The notes below the pieces were generated by a model that did not search any database, was not told where the DNA came from, and saw only the letters and a program-made list of their open reading frames with translations. Positions 38,484-47,305 of a DNA stretch of 64,000 nucleotides are shown piece after piece. Position 1 is the first letter of the stretch; each line of letters opens with the position of its first letter. Position numbers and translations under genes: made by a program. The stretch is from Tepidimonas fonticaldi (GTDB lineage Bacteria; Pseudomonadota; Gammaproteobacteria; Burkholderiales; Burkholderiaceae_C), in the NCBI RefSeq assembly GCF_007556755.1, contig NZ_VJOO01000003.1, forward strand, positions 1 through 64,000, in the 5' to 3' direction.

Positions 38484-39107
38484 TCAGTGCAGGTGCCGCG
38501 GCTTGCGCGGGCCACCGTGCCCGCCGCCGGGGCCTGCGCCGCGCGGAGGGCGGCCGAGCTGCAGCGAGTTCACCATGGCGTCGAAGCGGCTGGAGAACAG
38601 GCGGTCGATGGCCTCGACCACGCCGCCCAGCTCGGAGGCGTCGAAATGCCGCTCCATCAGCTGCACGACATCCTGCACCAGCAGATCGCGCTGAACCTGC
38701 ATGATGGCCGCCGGCGTCGGGCCGACGAAGCACATCAGAAAATCGTCGCGCGCCTCGGCATCGGGCGGGGCCTCTTCCTCGTCGAAATCGAGGTCGTAGA
38801 ACGACACCTCGATCGCCGCGCCAGTGGCCGCGATCTCGTTGAGGCCCATGCAGGCCTCCTCGATGGCCAGCCGAAAATCGTCGTCGCCTTCGATGGTCCA
38901 GCACATCTGCAGGACGTGCTCCTGCGGGTCGAAGCGGATGCCCGGTTCTTCTTCGTAGGAACTGGCTGCGGCATCGATCAGCGAGCGCGCGCCGACATAC
39001 TTCCACAACGGCCGCAGCGCCTCCTGGATATGGGTGTAGTCCACGTCATCACGCAGGCGGATGTCGCCATGCACGTGGATCTCGAACGGAGGGTTGTCTT
39101 GGCTCAT
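38484..39107 (-). CDS. Conserved hypothetical protein, 207 aa (DUF6806-like)
   Basis: A soluble acidic protein beginning with FEIHVHGDIRL and a conserved LRPLWKYVGARSL segment, ending in a glycine-rich basic tail. It resembles a family I recall from Burkholderiales with no assigned function. ATG at 39107 is preferred to a GTG at 39116. It is convergent with fumarase, with four bases between stops. Confidence 0.6.
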   Translation of the reverse strand: MSQDNPPFEIHVHGDIRLRDDVDYTHIQEALRPLWKYVGARSLIDAAASSYEEEPGIRFDPQEHVLQMCWTIEGDDDFRLAIEEACMGLNEIAATGAAIEVSFYDLDFDEEEAPPDAEARDDFLMCFVGPTPAAIMQVQRDLLVQDVVQLMERHFDASELGGVVEAIDRLFSSRFDAMVNSLQLGRPPRGAGPGGGHGGPRKPRHLH

Positions 39108-39212
39108 GGTCGCCACCGCTGGGTCAAAGCTGCGATTGTACGGCGGGGGTCTGGAGGCAAGCGCAGAAAAGTACCACCCGGCCAGCGGGCGAAAGAAGCA
39201 GACCGGTATGTT

Positions 39213-39243
39213 AACGCTTGGCGTTTACCGCTCAATGGTAAAC
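39213..39243 (+). promoter_or_regulatory. Operator-like inverted repeats before higBA
   Basis: AACGC-TTG-GCGTT (39213-39225) and GTTTACC-N7-GGTAAAC (39223-39243) are two perfect inverted repeats sharing three bases and ending eight bases before the toxin ATG. This is the usual position for the autorepressor site of a HigBA module. Confidence 0.7.
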
Positions 39244-39251
39244 TCATCGAC

Positions 39252-39530
39252 ATGATCCGGTCGTTCCGCTGCCGCGACACCGAAGCGCTTTTCGCCGGGC
39301 GGTCCGTGCCGCGCTTCGTGAACATCCGAGCCGTGGCGGAGCGTAAGCTGGCGATGGTGCACCGCTCCGCCCGGTTGGATGATCTGCGCATTCCGCCCAA
39401 CAACCGACTCGAAGCCTTGCACGGCGACCGCAACGGGCTGCACAGCATCCGCATCTATGACCAGTGGCGGGTGTGTTTCCGCTTCGTCGATGGCGACGCC
39501 TACGACGTCGAGATCGTGGACTATCACTGA
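39252..39530 (+). CDS. higB: HigB-type toxin (RelE superfamily)
   Basis: A 92-residue protein with the HigB pattern: MIRSFRCRDTEALFAG at the start, LHGDRNGLHSIRIYDQWRVCFRF in the core and DVEIVDYH at the end. Family members are ribosome-dependent mRNA interferases. Toxin precedes antitoxin, the reverse of most modules but normal for higBA. The antitoxin gene starts 14 bases after its stop. Confidence 0.93.
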   Translation: MIRSFRCRDTEALFAGRSVPRFVNIRAVAERKLAMVHRSARLDDLRIPPNNRLEALHGDRNGLHSIRIYDQWRVCFRFVDGDAYDVEIVDYH

Positions 39531-39544
39531 AAGGGGCAGATACC

Positions 39545-39859
39545 ATGGACACTGTGGCGCCGGGCATGCGGCCCATCCATCCTGGCGAGGTGCTGCGGGA
39601 GGAGTTTCTCATCCCGCTGGGGCTGACGCCCCACGCGCTGGCGCTGGCACTGGGGGTGCCCGCCACCCGCATCAACGACATCGTGCGGGAACGCCGCACG
39701 ATCACGGCGGATACGGCACTGCGACTGGCAGCGTTCTTCGGCAACAGCGCGGAGTTTTGGATGGGGCTGCAAGCCGATCACGACATGGCCGTGGCACGCG
39801 CGACTTTGTCCGATGCCCTGGGGCGCATTCGCCGCTTCGAAGGCACCGCGGCCGCTTGA
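39545..39859 (+). CDS. higA: HigA-type antitoxin (XRE family)
   Basis: A 104-residue DNA-binding antitoxin. The opening PIHPGEVLREEFLIPLGLTPHALA and helix-turn-helix VPATRINDIVRERRTITADTALRLA are characteristic of HigA. It should neutralise HigB and repress the operon through the inverted repeats in front of higB. Confidence 0.95.
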   Translation: MDTVAPGMRPIHPGEVLREEFLIPLGLTPHALALALGVPATRINDIVRERRTITADTALRLAAFFGNSAEFWMGLQADHDMAVARATLSDALGRIRRFEGTAAA

Positions 39860-39915
39860 GCCCCGGGCGAGCCGAGGGCCGGACCCCCGATAGAATCGTC
39901 ACCCGCAACCGGTAT

Positions 39916-40002
39916 GCGGGTGTGATGGAACCGGTAGACATACAGGACTTAAAATCCTGAGGCCGTTCGGCCGTGCGGGTTCGAGTCCCGCCACCCGTAC
40001 CA
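39916..40002 (+). tRNA. tRNA-Leu(UAA)
   Basis: An 87-base class II tRNA with encoded CCA. The acceptor arms GCGGGTG and CACCCGT pair with a G-U at position 1-72. The anticodon stem CAGGA/TCCTG encloses loop CTTAAAA with anticodon TAA. A variable arm GGCCGTTCGGCC and T arm GCGGGTTCGAGTCCCGC are intact. It sits between two toxin-antitoxin operons, 56 bases after higA and 26 bases before the parE-like gene. Confidence 0.97.
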
Positions 40003-40028
40003 ACCGTATTAGCAGAGCAAAGCCAGGC

Positions 40029-40370
40029 TCAAACGCCCAGCAATCGGCGCGCCAGCACCGCCTGCATGTCCCGGCGACCATCGACGATCAGGTAGATCAC
40101 GACCCGGCTGCCCAGGACGCGATAGATCACCCGGTAAGGCTTGAATGCCGTCTGGCGGTAGTCCTTGATGCCCAGCGCAACGAGTTCCTGGGGATAGCTG
40201 CCGCGCTCAGGAAACTGGGCGAGCCCCTCCACGACCTCCATCAAGCGGTCGAGAACGTGGTTGGCGTTGGCCACACTGTCGAACTCGGCGATGTAGTCGT
40301 AGAGCGCCTCCACGTCCTGCTCTGCACCCTCGGTCAGCAGGACAACGTAGCGCGTCGGCCTGCCGACCAT
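40029..40370 (-). CDS. RelE/ParE-family toxin
   Basis: A 113-residue protein of the RelE/ParE toxin fold. EQDVEALYDYIAEFDS near the start, LAQFPERGS in the middle and YRVIYRVLGSRVVIYLIVDGRRD at the end follow the family pattern. Its ATG overlaps the last base of the antitoxin stop, so the pair is co-translated. Whether it is a gyrase poison (ParE) or an mRNA interferase (RelE) cannot be told. Confidence 0.9.
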   Translation of the reverse strand: MVGRPTRYVVLLTEGAEQDVEALYDYIAEFDSVANANHVLDRLMEVVEGLAQFPERGSYPQELVALGIKDYRQTAFKPYRVIYRVLGSRVVIYLIVDGRRDMQAVLARRLLGV

Positions 40371-40645
40371 CAGGCCGTGGCCCGTTTTGCGCGCAGGCGC
40401 GCCACGACATCGGCGACCGGCTTGACGCGACCGGCCTCCACGTCCTGCTGCCCCAGCGCCAGGATCTTCAACAGGGCCAAGGTCTCCTGCGTTTCCTCGA
40501 AGGACGTAACGTCCTGCAGCACGGCCTTGGCTTCGCCGTTCTGGGTGATGACCAGGGGCTCGCGCTGTTCGGCAAGCCGGGTGAGCACCTCGGCGGCGTT
40601 GGCCTTCAGGTAGCTGATGGGCTTGACTTGGGATGAGTAGCGCAT
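40370..40645 (-). CDS. Phd/YefM-family antitoxin
   Basis: A 91-residue antitoxin with the Phd/YefM N-terminal DNA-binding pattern (ISYLKANAAEVLTRLAEQREPLVITQNGEAKAVL). The C-terminal part should wrap around the toxin. Its promoter is visible: TTGCCG and TATATT with 17 bases between, overlapping a perfect 16-bp palindrome, an arrangement that fits autorepression. Confidence 0.92.
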   Translation of the reverse strand: MRYSSQVKPISYLKANAAEVLTRLAEQREPLVITQNGEAKAVLQDVTSFEETQETLALLKILALGQQDVEAGRVKPVADVVARLRAKRATA

Positions 40646-40673
40646 GGCGGTTTTGTCGTAATGGATGGGACCG

Positions 40674-40702
40674 AATATAGACCTTTAAAGGTCTGACGGC
40701 AA
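40674..40702 (-). promoter_or_regulatory. Promoter with palindromic operator of the Phd/ParE-like module
   Basis: On the minus strand, TTGCCG (40697-40702) and TATATT (40674-40679) are 17 bases apart. The spacer contains AGACCTTTAAAGGTCT, a perfect 16-bp palindrome at 40679-40694. Repressor bound here would block RNA polymerase directly. Confidence 0.85.
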
Positions 40703-40733
40703 TCTTGGGTATGGGTCCACCAAGGCGGCCCCT

Positions 40734-42086
40734 TCAACCACGCCGCTGCCACGCCACGGCAAAAAAGCCGTCCGTGCCGTGGCGGTGCGGCCACAGGCGC
40801 AGGGCGCCGCCTTCCACCACCGACGCCGGGTCGTCCACGCGGGCGTCGGCCAGCAGCGCCTGCGCATCCAAACGCACGAAGTCGCCGCGCAAAGCGGCGG
40901 TGAAGGCGTCGGCCACGGCCTCGTTTTCCTCCACCAACAGGCTGCAGGTGGCGTAGACCAGACGACCGCCGGGGCGAACGAGTGCCGCCGCGGCGGCCAG
41001 AATGCGCTGCTGCAGGGCGGCCAGCTCGGCGACGGTGGCGGGGGTGTGGCGCCACATCAGTTCTGGGTGGCGCCGCAGGGTGCCCAGCCCGCTGCAGGGC
41101 GCGTCCACCAGCACGCGGTCGATCTTGCCGGCCAGGCGCTGCAGACGCTCGTCGCGTTCGTGCGCGATGGCCATGGGGTGCACCTGGGTCAGCCCGGCGC
41201 GCCGGGCGCGGGCCGGCAGGGCGTCCAGGCGGCGGGCCACGGTGTCGAAGGCGTACAGGCGGCCGCTGTCGCGCATGTCCGCCCCCAGGGCCAGGGTTTT
41301 GCCGCCGCCACCGGCGCAGAAGTCGGCCACGGTTTCGCCACGACGGGCACCAACCAGCGCCGCGATGAGTTGCGAGCCTTCGTCCTGGACTTCGATGGCA
41401 CCACGGGCGTAGGCCTCCAGCCCCTGCAGGGGCACGCGGGCGGGTAAGCGGATGCCCCACGGCGCATGCGGCGTGGCTTCGGCAGGCAAGCCCGCCGCTT
41501 GCAGTTCCGCCAACACGGCAGGGCGCTTGGCCCGCAGCGCATTGACACGCAGGTCCAGCGGGGCGGGCCGGCGCAGGGCGGCGGCCAGGGCGTCAATCTC
41601 GGGCCCGACCGCGCTGCGCAGGCGCTCGATCAGCCAGTCGGGCAGGCCCAGGCGTACCGTGTCGGGGGCGGGCGTCAGGTCCACCGCGCGAGCGCGCGCC
41701 TGCCAGTCGCCGACTTCGGCGGCGGCGGACGCATCGGACTCGGCCAACGCCGGCAGGGCCGCATCCGGCCAGGCCAGCCGGATGACGCTGTCGCACCAGC
41801 CGGGTTGGGTCCGGCAGCGCGCCACATCCAGCGGCGCACCGCCCTGCCCCTGCAAGGCCGTGGTCAAGGCATGCCAGCGGGGCAAATCGCGCAGCGCGGC
41901 GTAGAGGGCATCGCCCACCGCTTGGCGCAGGCGCGGGCCGACCCGCTGAGGGCCGCGAAAGGCGTCGGCGAGCAGCGCATCGGGCGGCTGCTGGAAGCGC
42001 AGCGTCTCCTGCAACAGCCGGGTGGCCAAGGCCACGGGCGCCACGGCGGCGGAACGGCGTGCTGGCGGACGGGGGGAGCGGGACAT
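40734..42086 (-). CDS. RsmB/NOP-family 16S rRNA (cytosine-C5) methyltransferase
   Basis: A 450-residue SAM-dependent RNA m5C methyltransferase. Motif I is DFCAGGGGKTLAL, motif IV DAPCSGLGTLRRHPE and motif VI VYATCSLLVEENE, with the two catalytic cysteines. The N-terminal region is an RsmB-like extension lacking a clear NusB fold. The gene is divergent from prfC. Start at 42086 gives MSRSPRPPARR; other starts are possible. Confidence 0.88.
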   Translation of the reverse strand: MSRSPRPPARRSAAVAPVALATRLLQETLRFQQPPDALLADAFRGPQRVGPRLRQAVGDALYAALRDLPRWHALTTALQGQGGAPLDVARCRTQPGWCDSVIRLAWPDAALPALAESDASAAAEVGDWQARARAVDLTPAPDTVRLGLPDWLIERLRSAVGPEIDALAAALRRPAPLDLRVNALRAKRPAVLAELQAAGLPAEATPHAPWGIRLPARVPLQGLEAYARGAIEVQDEGSQLIAALVGARRGETVADFCAGGGGKTLALGADMRDSGRLYAFDTVARRLDALPARARRAGLTQVHPMAIAHERDERLQRLAGKIDRVLVDAPCSGLGTLRRHPELMWRHTPATVAELAALQQRILAAAAALVRPGGRLVYATCSLLVEENEAVADAFTAALRGDFVRLDAQALLADARVDDPASVVEGGALRLWPHRHGTDGFFAVAWQRRG

Positions 42087-42173
42087 GGGGCGATTGTCGC
42101 CGACGGCCCGCGGGCACAGGGTACGGGGCGCGGGCAAGGAGGGTGCGCCGGGGCTGCGGGATAATCGCGCCCC

Positions 42174-43790
42174 ATGCCAGACCTCGCCTCCGAGGTGCGC
42201 CGCCGGCGCACCTTCGCCATCATCTCGCACCCCGACGCGGGCAAGACCACGCTGACCGAAAAGCTGCTGCTGTTTTCGGGCGCCATCCACATCGCCGGCA
42301 GCGTCAAGGCGCGCAAGGCCGCGCGCCACGCCACCAGCGACTGGATGGAGATCGAGAAGCAGCGCGGCATCTCGGTGGCCAGCTCCGTGATGCAGATGGA
42401 GTACCGCGACTGCGTGATCAACCTGCTGGACACGCCGGGCCACCAGGATTTCAGCGAGGACACCTACCGCGTGCTCACCGCCGTGGACGCGGCGCTGATG
42501 GTGATCGACGCCGGCAACGGCGTGGAGCCGCAGACGCGGCGGCTGCTGCAGGTCTGCCGCGCGCGCAACACGCCGATCCTGACCTTCATCAACAAGATGG
42601 ACCGCGAGGTCAAGGCACCGCTGGATCTGCTGGACGAGATCGAGCGCGAGCTGGGCATGACGGTGGTGCCGTTCACCTGGCCGGTCGGCATGGGCAAGCT
42701 GTTCCACGGCGTGTGGGACCGCCGCGCCGAGCAGATGCGCGTCTTCGCCCCCGGCGAGGACCGCCGCGACGGCGACGAGGAGATCCTGGCCGGCCGCGAC
42801 AATCCCGCCATCGCGCAGCGCTTCGGCGCCGAGTGGCAACAGGCGCAGGAGGAGCTGGAGCTGGTGGAAGGCGCCACCCCGCCATTCGAGCACGCGGCGT
42901 TTCTGGCCGGCACGCAGACGCCGATGTTCTTCGGCTCGGCGATCAACAACTTCGGCGTCAAGGAGGTGCTGGACGCGCTGGTCGATCTGGCGCCGCCGCC
43001 GGGGCCGAAGCCCGCGCTGCAGCGCGAGGTGGCGCCGACCGAGCCCAAGTTCAGCGGCGTGGTGTTCAAGATCCAGGCCAACATGGACCCGGCGCACCGC
43101 GACCGCGTGGCCTTCGTGCGCGTGGCCAGCGGCCGCTTCGAGCGCGGCATGAAGCTGCGCATCACCCGCACCGGCAAGGAGTTCAAGCCCAACACGGTGG
43201 TGTCGTTCCTGTCGCAGCGGCGCGAGCTGCTGGAGGAGGCCTACGCCGGCGACATCATCGGCATCCCGAACCACGGGCTGCTGCAGCTGGGCGACACGCT
43301 CACCGAGGGCGAGGCGCTGCAGTTCACCGGGCTGCCGTTCTTCGCGCCGGAGATCATCCGCAGCGTCGAGGTGGCCGACCCGCTGCGCACCAAGCAGTTG
43401 CGCGCCGGCCTGCAGCAACTGGGCGAGGAAGGCGCGATCCAGGTGTTTCGGCCGATGGTCGGCTCGGTGTTGCTGCTGGGTGCGGTGGGACAGCTGCAGT
43501 TCGAGGTGGTGCAGCACCGGCTGGAGACGGAGTACGGCGTCAAGGCGCGCATCGCCGCCAGCCCCTACCACGTGGTGCGCTGGGTGACCTGCCCGCCCGA
43601 CAACGGCGGCGAGGCGGAACTGAAGCGCTTCATCGACGCCAACATCCACCGCATGGCGTGGGATGCCGTGGACGCGCCCGCCATTCTGCTCGACCACGCC
43701 GCCACGCTGCGCGCGGTGGAAGGCAACTGGCCCAAGATCCGCTTCCACGCGATGCGCGAGCACGCGGGGCTGGTGTTCCACCACGCCTGA
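42174..43790 (+). CDS. prfC: Peptide chain release factor 3
   Basis: A 538-residue translational GTPase that recycles RF1 and RF2 after peptide release. The P-loop is HPDAGKTT at 19-26, followed by RGISVASSV (switch I), DTPGHQDF (switch II) and NKMDRE. The GDTLTEGE segment and C-terminal domain are as in RF3. A GATAAT sequence lies just ahead of the start. A YqaA-like gene follows 16 bases after the stop. Confidence 0.97.
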   Translation: MPDLASEVRRRRTFAIISHPDAGKTTLTEKLLLFSGAIHIAGSVKARKAARHATSDWMEIEKQRGISVASSVMQMEYRDCVINLLDTPGHQDFSEDTYRVLTAVDAALMVIDAGNGVEPQTRRLLQVCRARNTPILTFINKMDREVKAPLDLLDEIERELGMTVVPFTWPVGMGKLFHGVWDRRAEQMRVFAPGEDRRDGDEEILAGRDNPAIAQRFGAEWQQAQEELELVEGATPPFEHAAFLAGTQTPMFFGSAINNFGVKEVLDALVDLAPPPGPKPALQREVAPTEPKFSGVVFKIQANMDPAHRDRVAFVRVASGRFERGMKLRITRTGKEFKPNTVVSFLSQRRELLEEAYAGDIIGIPNHGLLQLGDTLTEGEALQFTGLPFFAPEIIRSVEVADPLRTKQLRAGLQQLGEEGAIQVFRPMVGSVLLLGAVGQLQFEVVQHRLETEYGVKARIAASPYHVVRWVTCPPDNGGEAELKRFIDANIHRMAWDAVDAPAILLDHAATLRAVEGNWPKIRFHAMREHAGLVFHHA

Positions 43791-43806
43791 GGCCGGAGCC
43801 GCCGCG

Positions 43807-44391
43807 ATGCGCCTGTTCGCCCCGCTCTACGACCGCGCGCTCACGTGGGCGCGCCACCCGCGCGCGCCGCGCTACCTGGCGGCACTGAGCTTTGCCGAGT
43901 CGTCGTTCTTCCCGGTGCCGCCGGACGTGATGCTGGCGCCGATGGCGCTGGCGCAGCCGCAGCGCGCCTGGTCGCTGGCGTGGCTGACCACCTGGACCTC
44001 GGTGCTGGGGGGGCTGGCCGGGTATCTCATCGGCTGGCTGGCGTTTGCGGCCCTCGAGCCGTGGCTGCGCGGCAGCAGCTACTGGCCGGCCTACCAGCAG
44101 GCGGTGGCGTGGTTCGACGCCTGGGGCGCCTGGGCGGTGTTCATCGCCGGCTTTTCGCCGATTCCGTACAAGGTGTTCACCATCGCCGCCGGGGCGCTGG
44201 CGATGCCGCTGCTGCCGTTCGCGCTGGCCTCGCTCGTCGGGCGGGGGGCGCGCTTCTTTCTGGTGGCCGCGCTGATGCGCTGGGGCGGCGCGCGCATGGA
44301 GCCGCTGCTGCGCCGCCACATCGACCGCATCGGCTGGGCGGTGGTGGCGCTGGTCGCCGTGGGCGCGGCGGTGGCGTACACCTGGCGCTGA
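43807..44391 (+). CDS. YqaA/DedA-related membrane protein
   Basis: A 194-residue inner-membrane protein with five hydrophobic segments. ESSFFPVPPDVMLAPMAL and GFSPIPYKVFTIAAGAL are the VTT (SNARE-associated) motifs of the YqaA/DedA family. DedA proteins have been linked to lipid flipping and membrane homeostasis; a specific role here is unknown. It probably follows prfC in one transcript. Confidence 0.88.
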   Translation: MRLFAPLYDRALTWARHPRAPRYLAALSFAESSFFPVPPDVMLAPMALAQPQRAWSLAWLTTWTSVLGGLAGYLIGWLAFAALEPWLRGSSYWPAYQQAVAWFDAWGAWAVFIAGFSPIPYKVFTIAAGALAMPLLPFALASLVGRGARFFLVAALMRWGGARMEPLLRRHIDRIGWAVVALVAVGAAVAYTWR

Positions 44392-44403
44392 CCACCCCGC
44401 CAC

Positions 44404-44718
44404 TCACACCGACCCCGCCCGCTCCACGACCAGAATGCGCGCCGGCCCCTGCGGATGGGCCACGTGCTCGCAGCCGACCTCGGCAAAGAAGACGTCGCCC
44501 GGCTCCAGCAGGCGGCGGTGCTCCTCACCGGCCTCGCGCCAGCGCATCTCGACGCGGCCGTCGAGCACGGTAAACACCTCCGCCCCATCGTTGACGTGCC
44601 AGCGGTAGGGCGCGTCGGTCCAGTGCAGACGTACGGTGATGCCGTCGAGCTGGGCGATGTCGAGCGCGCCCCAGGCGCGCTCGGCGGTGAAATCACGGGG
44701 GTGGATGATGGTGGGCAT
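44404..44718 (-). CDS. Cupin-domain protein, 104 aa
   Basis: A single small beta-barrel cupin. WHVNDGAEVFTVLDGRVEMRW forms the first cupin motif and PGDVFFAEVGCEHVAHP the second, with histidine and glutamate residues that can bind a metal. No substrate is evident. It is on the same strand as, and 40 bases downstream of, another cupin gene. Confidence 0.8.
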   Translation of the reverse strand: MPTIIHPRDFTAERAWGALDIAQLDGITVRLHWTDAPYRWHVNDGAEVFTVLDGRVEMRWREAGEEHRRLLEPGDVFFAEVGCEHVAHPQGPARILVVERAGSV

Positions 44719-44758
44719 GGGGGGCTTCCAGGGTGGCTGGGGCGGTCGTTGCACGAGG

Positions 44759-45247
44759 TCAGTACGGCCGGCCGTCCTTGTGGGTAAAGACCCAGCGGCC
44801 ATCGACACGCACGGCCCGCAGGTCATCGTCGGGGTAGTGCACCGTGTCGCCGGGGGTTCGATCGCCGATCTCCAAGTAGACCACCGTTTCGGCGGTCGGG
44901 TTGACGAGCTGGTGCGCATCGCCCGAGCCGGCGGCAAAACCGGCGCACATGCCAGGGGCCAGCGGCGTGTCGCCGGCATCGGTGCGCAGCACGGGGTGGC
45001 CTTGCAGGATGTAGACGAATTCGTCCTGCTGGCTGTGCCCGTGGCGCAGCGACGAGACCGCACCCGGCGCCAGTTCGGTGAGGTTGACACCGAAGCGGCT
45101 GAGCCCGAACACGTCGCCCAGCGCCCGCTTGATGCGGCCGGCCATGCGGGCGGCGAACGGCGGCGGGTAAAGCGAGGGCTGGGCGCGGGGCGGCACGTCG
45201 AGGGCAGCGACCGCCACTTCAGACGCGGGAGCGGATCCGACCGGCAT
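44759..45247 (-). CDS. Cupin-domain protein, 162 aa
   Basis: A cupin with SLRHGHSQQDEFVYILQG as motif 1 and PGMCAGFAAGSGDAHQLVNP as motif 2, ending in the conserved FTHKDGRPY. GGAG is eight bases before the ATG at 45247. It is divergent from an AraC-type regulator with a 67-base gap, so that regulator may control both cupins. The reaction is not known. Confidence 0.82.
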   Translation of the reverse strand: MPVGSAPASEVAVAALDVPPRAQPSLYPPPFAARMAGRIKRALGDVFGLSRFGVNLTELAPGAVSSLRHGHSQQDEFVYILQGHPVLRTDAGDTPLAPGMCAGFAAGSGDAHQLVNPTAETVVYLEIGDRTPGDTVHYPDDDLRAVRVDGRWVFTHKDGRPY

Positions 45248-45314
45248 GATGGCATCTCCTGGAAGGGGTAGGATGGGCACGACGATTCGTCGCACACCCT
45301 GGGTATCCTGCGCC

Positions 45315-46394
45315 ATGTATGCTGCCGGCACAATAGCCGCCGCTTCGATCTCAGTCTCGGCCCGCATCGGCGCCATGATCGTGGGCGCGGCCGCAGCGCG
45401 GGGGGTGGCGGCCGATGGGTTGATGGCCGCAGCGGGGTTCGAGGCGGCCTGGCTGGACGATCCGGACGCGCGCATGCCCCTGGCGGTGGAAACCCGCCTG
45501 TGGGACGAAGCGGCGCGGCGCAGCGGCGACGTGGCCTTCGGGCTGCATGCGGCGGCGGCGATCCGCCCGGGCATGTTCCAGGTGCTGGACTATGCGGTGC
45601 GCACGGCGCCGGATCTGGGCACGGCCCTGCGGCGGCTGGCGCGCTACAACCGGCTGCTGCACGACGTGGCCACGTTCGACATCCAGCCCCAGGGCGCAGT
45701 GGTGCGCATCGTGCACCGCTTGGCCGATTCCCGCGCACGGCCCAGCCGGCATGCGGTGGAGTTCACGCTCGCCTCGCTGGTGGTGGTGGCGTCGCAGATC
45801 GGTGCCGCCCCGGTGCGGGCCGTGGCGGTCGATTTCGCGCATGAGGCCGCCGGCGGCCTCGCGGATCACCGCGCGGTGTTCGGCGTCACCCCGCGCTTCG
45901 GGGCTGTGCAGTCGTGCCTGGTGCTGGACGCGGCGGTGCTGCGGCGCCCGGTACCCGCGGCCGATGCGGAGCTGTCGCGCATCGTGACCGCCCATGCGGA
46001 CGGCCTGCTCGAGCGCCTCGGCTCCCCGGCCGCATCGTGGTCCGACCGGGTACGGCGTGCCTTGCTGCAGGGGCTGGACGGCGAGCGCGCGACCTTGCCC
46101 GCCGTGGCCCGCCAGCTGGGCCTGAGCGAGCGCAGCCTGCAGCGGCGGCTGCGCGACGAGGGTACGGGGTTTGCCCCGCTGCTCGACGCGGTACGGCACG
46201 AGCTGGCCCTGCGCTGGGTGGGCGAGGGTCGGCTGGCGCTGGGCGAGGTCGCCTACCTGCTGGGGTTTTCGGAGCCCAGCGCGTTTCACCGTGCCTTTCG
46301 CCGCTGGACGGGCACCACTCCGCAAGCGATGCGCCGGGGAGCCGCCCAGCCCGCGACAAATACCGACGGCCCGGCCTCGACGGATCCTCGCTGA
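45315..46394 (+). CDS. AraC-family transcriptional regulator
   Basis: A 359-residue regulator with an N-terminal Arabinose_bd-type (OruR/ArgR-like) sensor domain and a C-terminal AraC DNA-binding domain. The two helix-turn-helices appear as LPAVARQLGLSERSLQRRLRDEG and LGEVAYLLGFSEPSAFHRAFRRWTG. ATG at 45315 is chosen; upstream in-frame ATG codons would run into the cupin promoter. Effector unknown. Confidence 0.9.
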   Translation: MYAAGTIAAASISVSARIGAMIVGAAAARGVAADGLMAAAGFEAAWLDDPDARMPLAVETRLWDEAARRSGDVAFGLHAAAAIRPGMFQVLDYAVRTAPDLGTALRRLARYNRLLHDVATFDIQPQGAVVRIVHRLADSRARPSRHAVEFTLASLVVVASQIGAAPVRAVAVDFAHEAAGGLADHRAVFGVTPRFGAVQSCLVLDAAVLRRPVPAADAELSRIVTAHADGLLERLGSPAASWSDRVRRALLQGLDGERATLPAVARQLGLSERSLQRRLRDEGTGFAPLLDAVRHELALRWVGEGRLALGEVAYLLGFSEPSAFHRAFRRWTGTTPQAMRRGAAQPATNTDGPASTDPR

Positions 46395-46396
46395 GG

Positions 46397-47305
46397 TCAT
46401 CGCAGCGGGGCCGTGCGGGCCAGAAACGCCAGCAGCGCCGGCGCGACCTGCTCCGGCACTTCCAGATGCGGATAGTGGCCCGCGCCTTCCACCAGGACGG
46501 GCGCGGCGCCCAACTGCTCGCCCAGCCAGCGCGCCTCGGCCACCGGATCGGGGAAGTCGGGGTCGCGCGTGCCCATCACCACCAGCGCGGGCACCCGGCT
46601 ACGTCCCACGATCGCCTCGGTGTCGGCCTTGGAGAGGCCCACCATCGTGCGCAGCGCCGCCATGCGCCCCGGCTCGCGCAGGTTGGCCGCCAGCGCGGCG
46701 CGCGCCTGGGCGTGATCGTCCGGCTTGCGCAGGGGGAACAGGCTGTCCCAAAACGCCATCCAGAAAGCCGTGCGCCACGGGCCGGCGAAGCCAACCGCCA
46801 CCGCCGCGCGCGCCCACCACGGCGGCTCGCCGTCGCGCACCACCGGCCCCAGCAGCACCACGCCGCGCACCTGCGCCGGCATCTCGTGCGCGGCCCACAG
46901 CGCCGAGCCGGCGGCAAACGAGTTGCCCAGGATCACCGCCGGCCCGGCCTGCAGGTGCCGGATCAGCTCGAGCGCATCGAGCCCGACGGCGCGGGCCGAA
47001 TAGTCGTCCCACGCCGCCGACGAGCCGCCATGGCCGCGAATGTCCATCGTCACCACGCGGTAGCCGGCGCGCCACAGCAAGGGCCGCAGCGCCCGGTATT
47101 CGCTGCGCAGATCGCCCATGCCGGGGATGGCCAGCACCAGCGGTCCGGAGCCACCGGTGTCGTCGTAGGCGATCCGGCCATAGGGCAGCGTCAGATGACG
47201 GGTGACGGCCGGGGGGATGGGGGCCGCCACCGCCCCTGCGGTCAGGGGCAGGGTCAGGGCGGCAGCGGCACAGGCGCGGGTCACGATTCGGCCAACGGCG
47301 GACAT
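46397..47305 (-). CDS. Exported alpha/beta hydrolase
   Basis: A 302-residue alpha/beta-hydrolase with a likely N-terminal signal sequence (hydrophobic stretch ending near VAAP at residues 25-30). The nucleophile elbow is GNSFAAG, the acid lies in GTRDPDF and the histidine in GAGHYPH. Substrate is not known. It converges with the AraC gene, with two bases between stops. Confidence 0.85.
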   Translation of the reverse strand: MSAVGRIVTRACAAAALTLPLTAGAVAAPIPPAVTRHLTLPYGRIAYDDTGGSGPLVLAIPGMGDLRSEYRALRPLLWRAGYRVVTMDIRGHGGSSAAWDDYSARAVGLDALELIRHLQAGPAVILGNSFAAGSALWAAHEMPAQVRGVVLLGPVVRDGEPPWWARAAVAVGFAGPWRTAFWMAFWDSLFPLRKPDDHAQARAALAANLREPGRMAALRTMVGLSKADTEAIVGRSRVPALVVMGTRDPDFPDPVAEARWLGEQLGAAPVLVEGAGHYPHLEVPEQVAPALLAFLARTAPLR

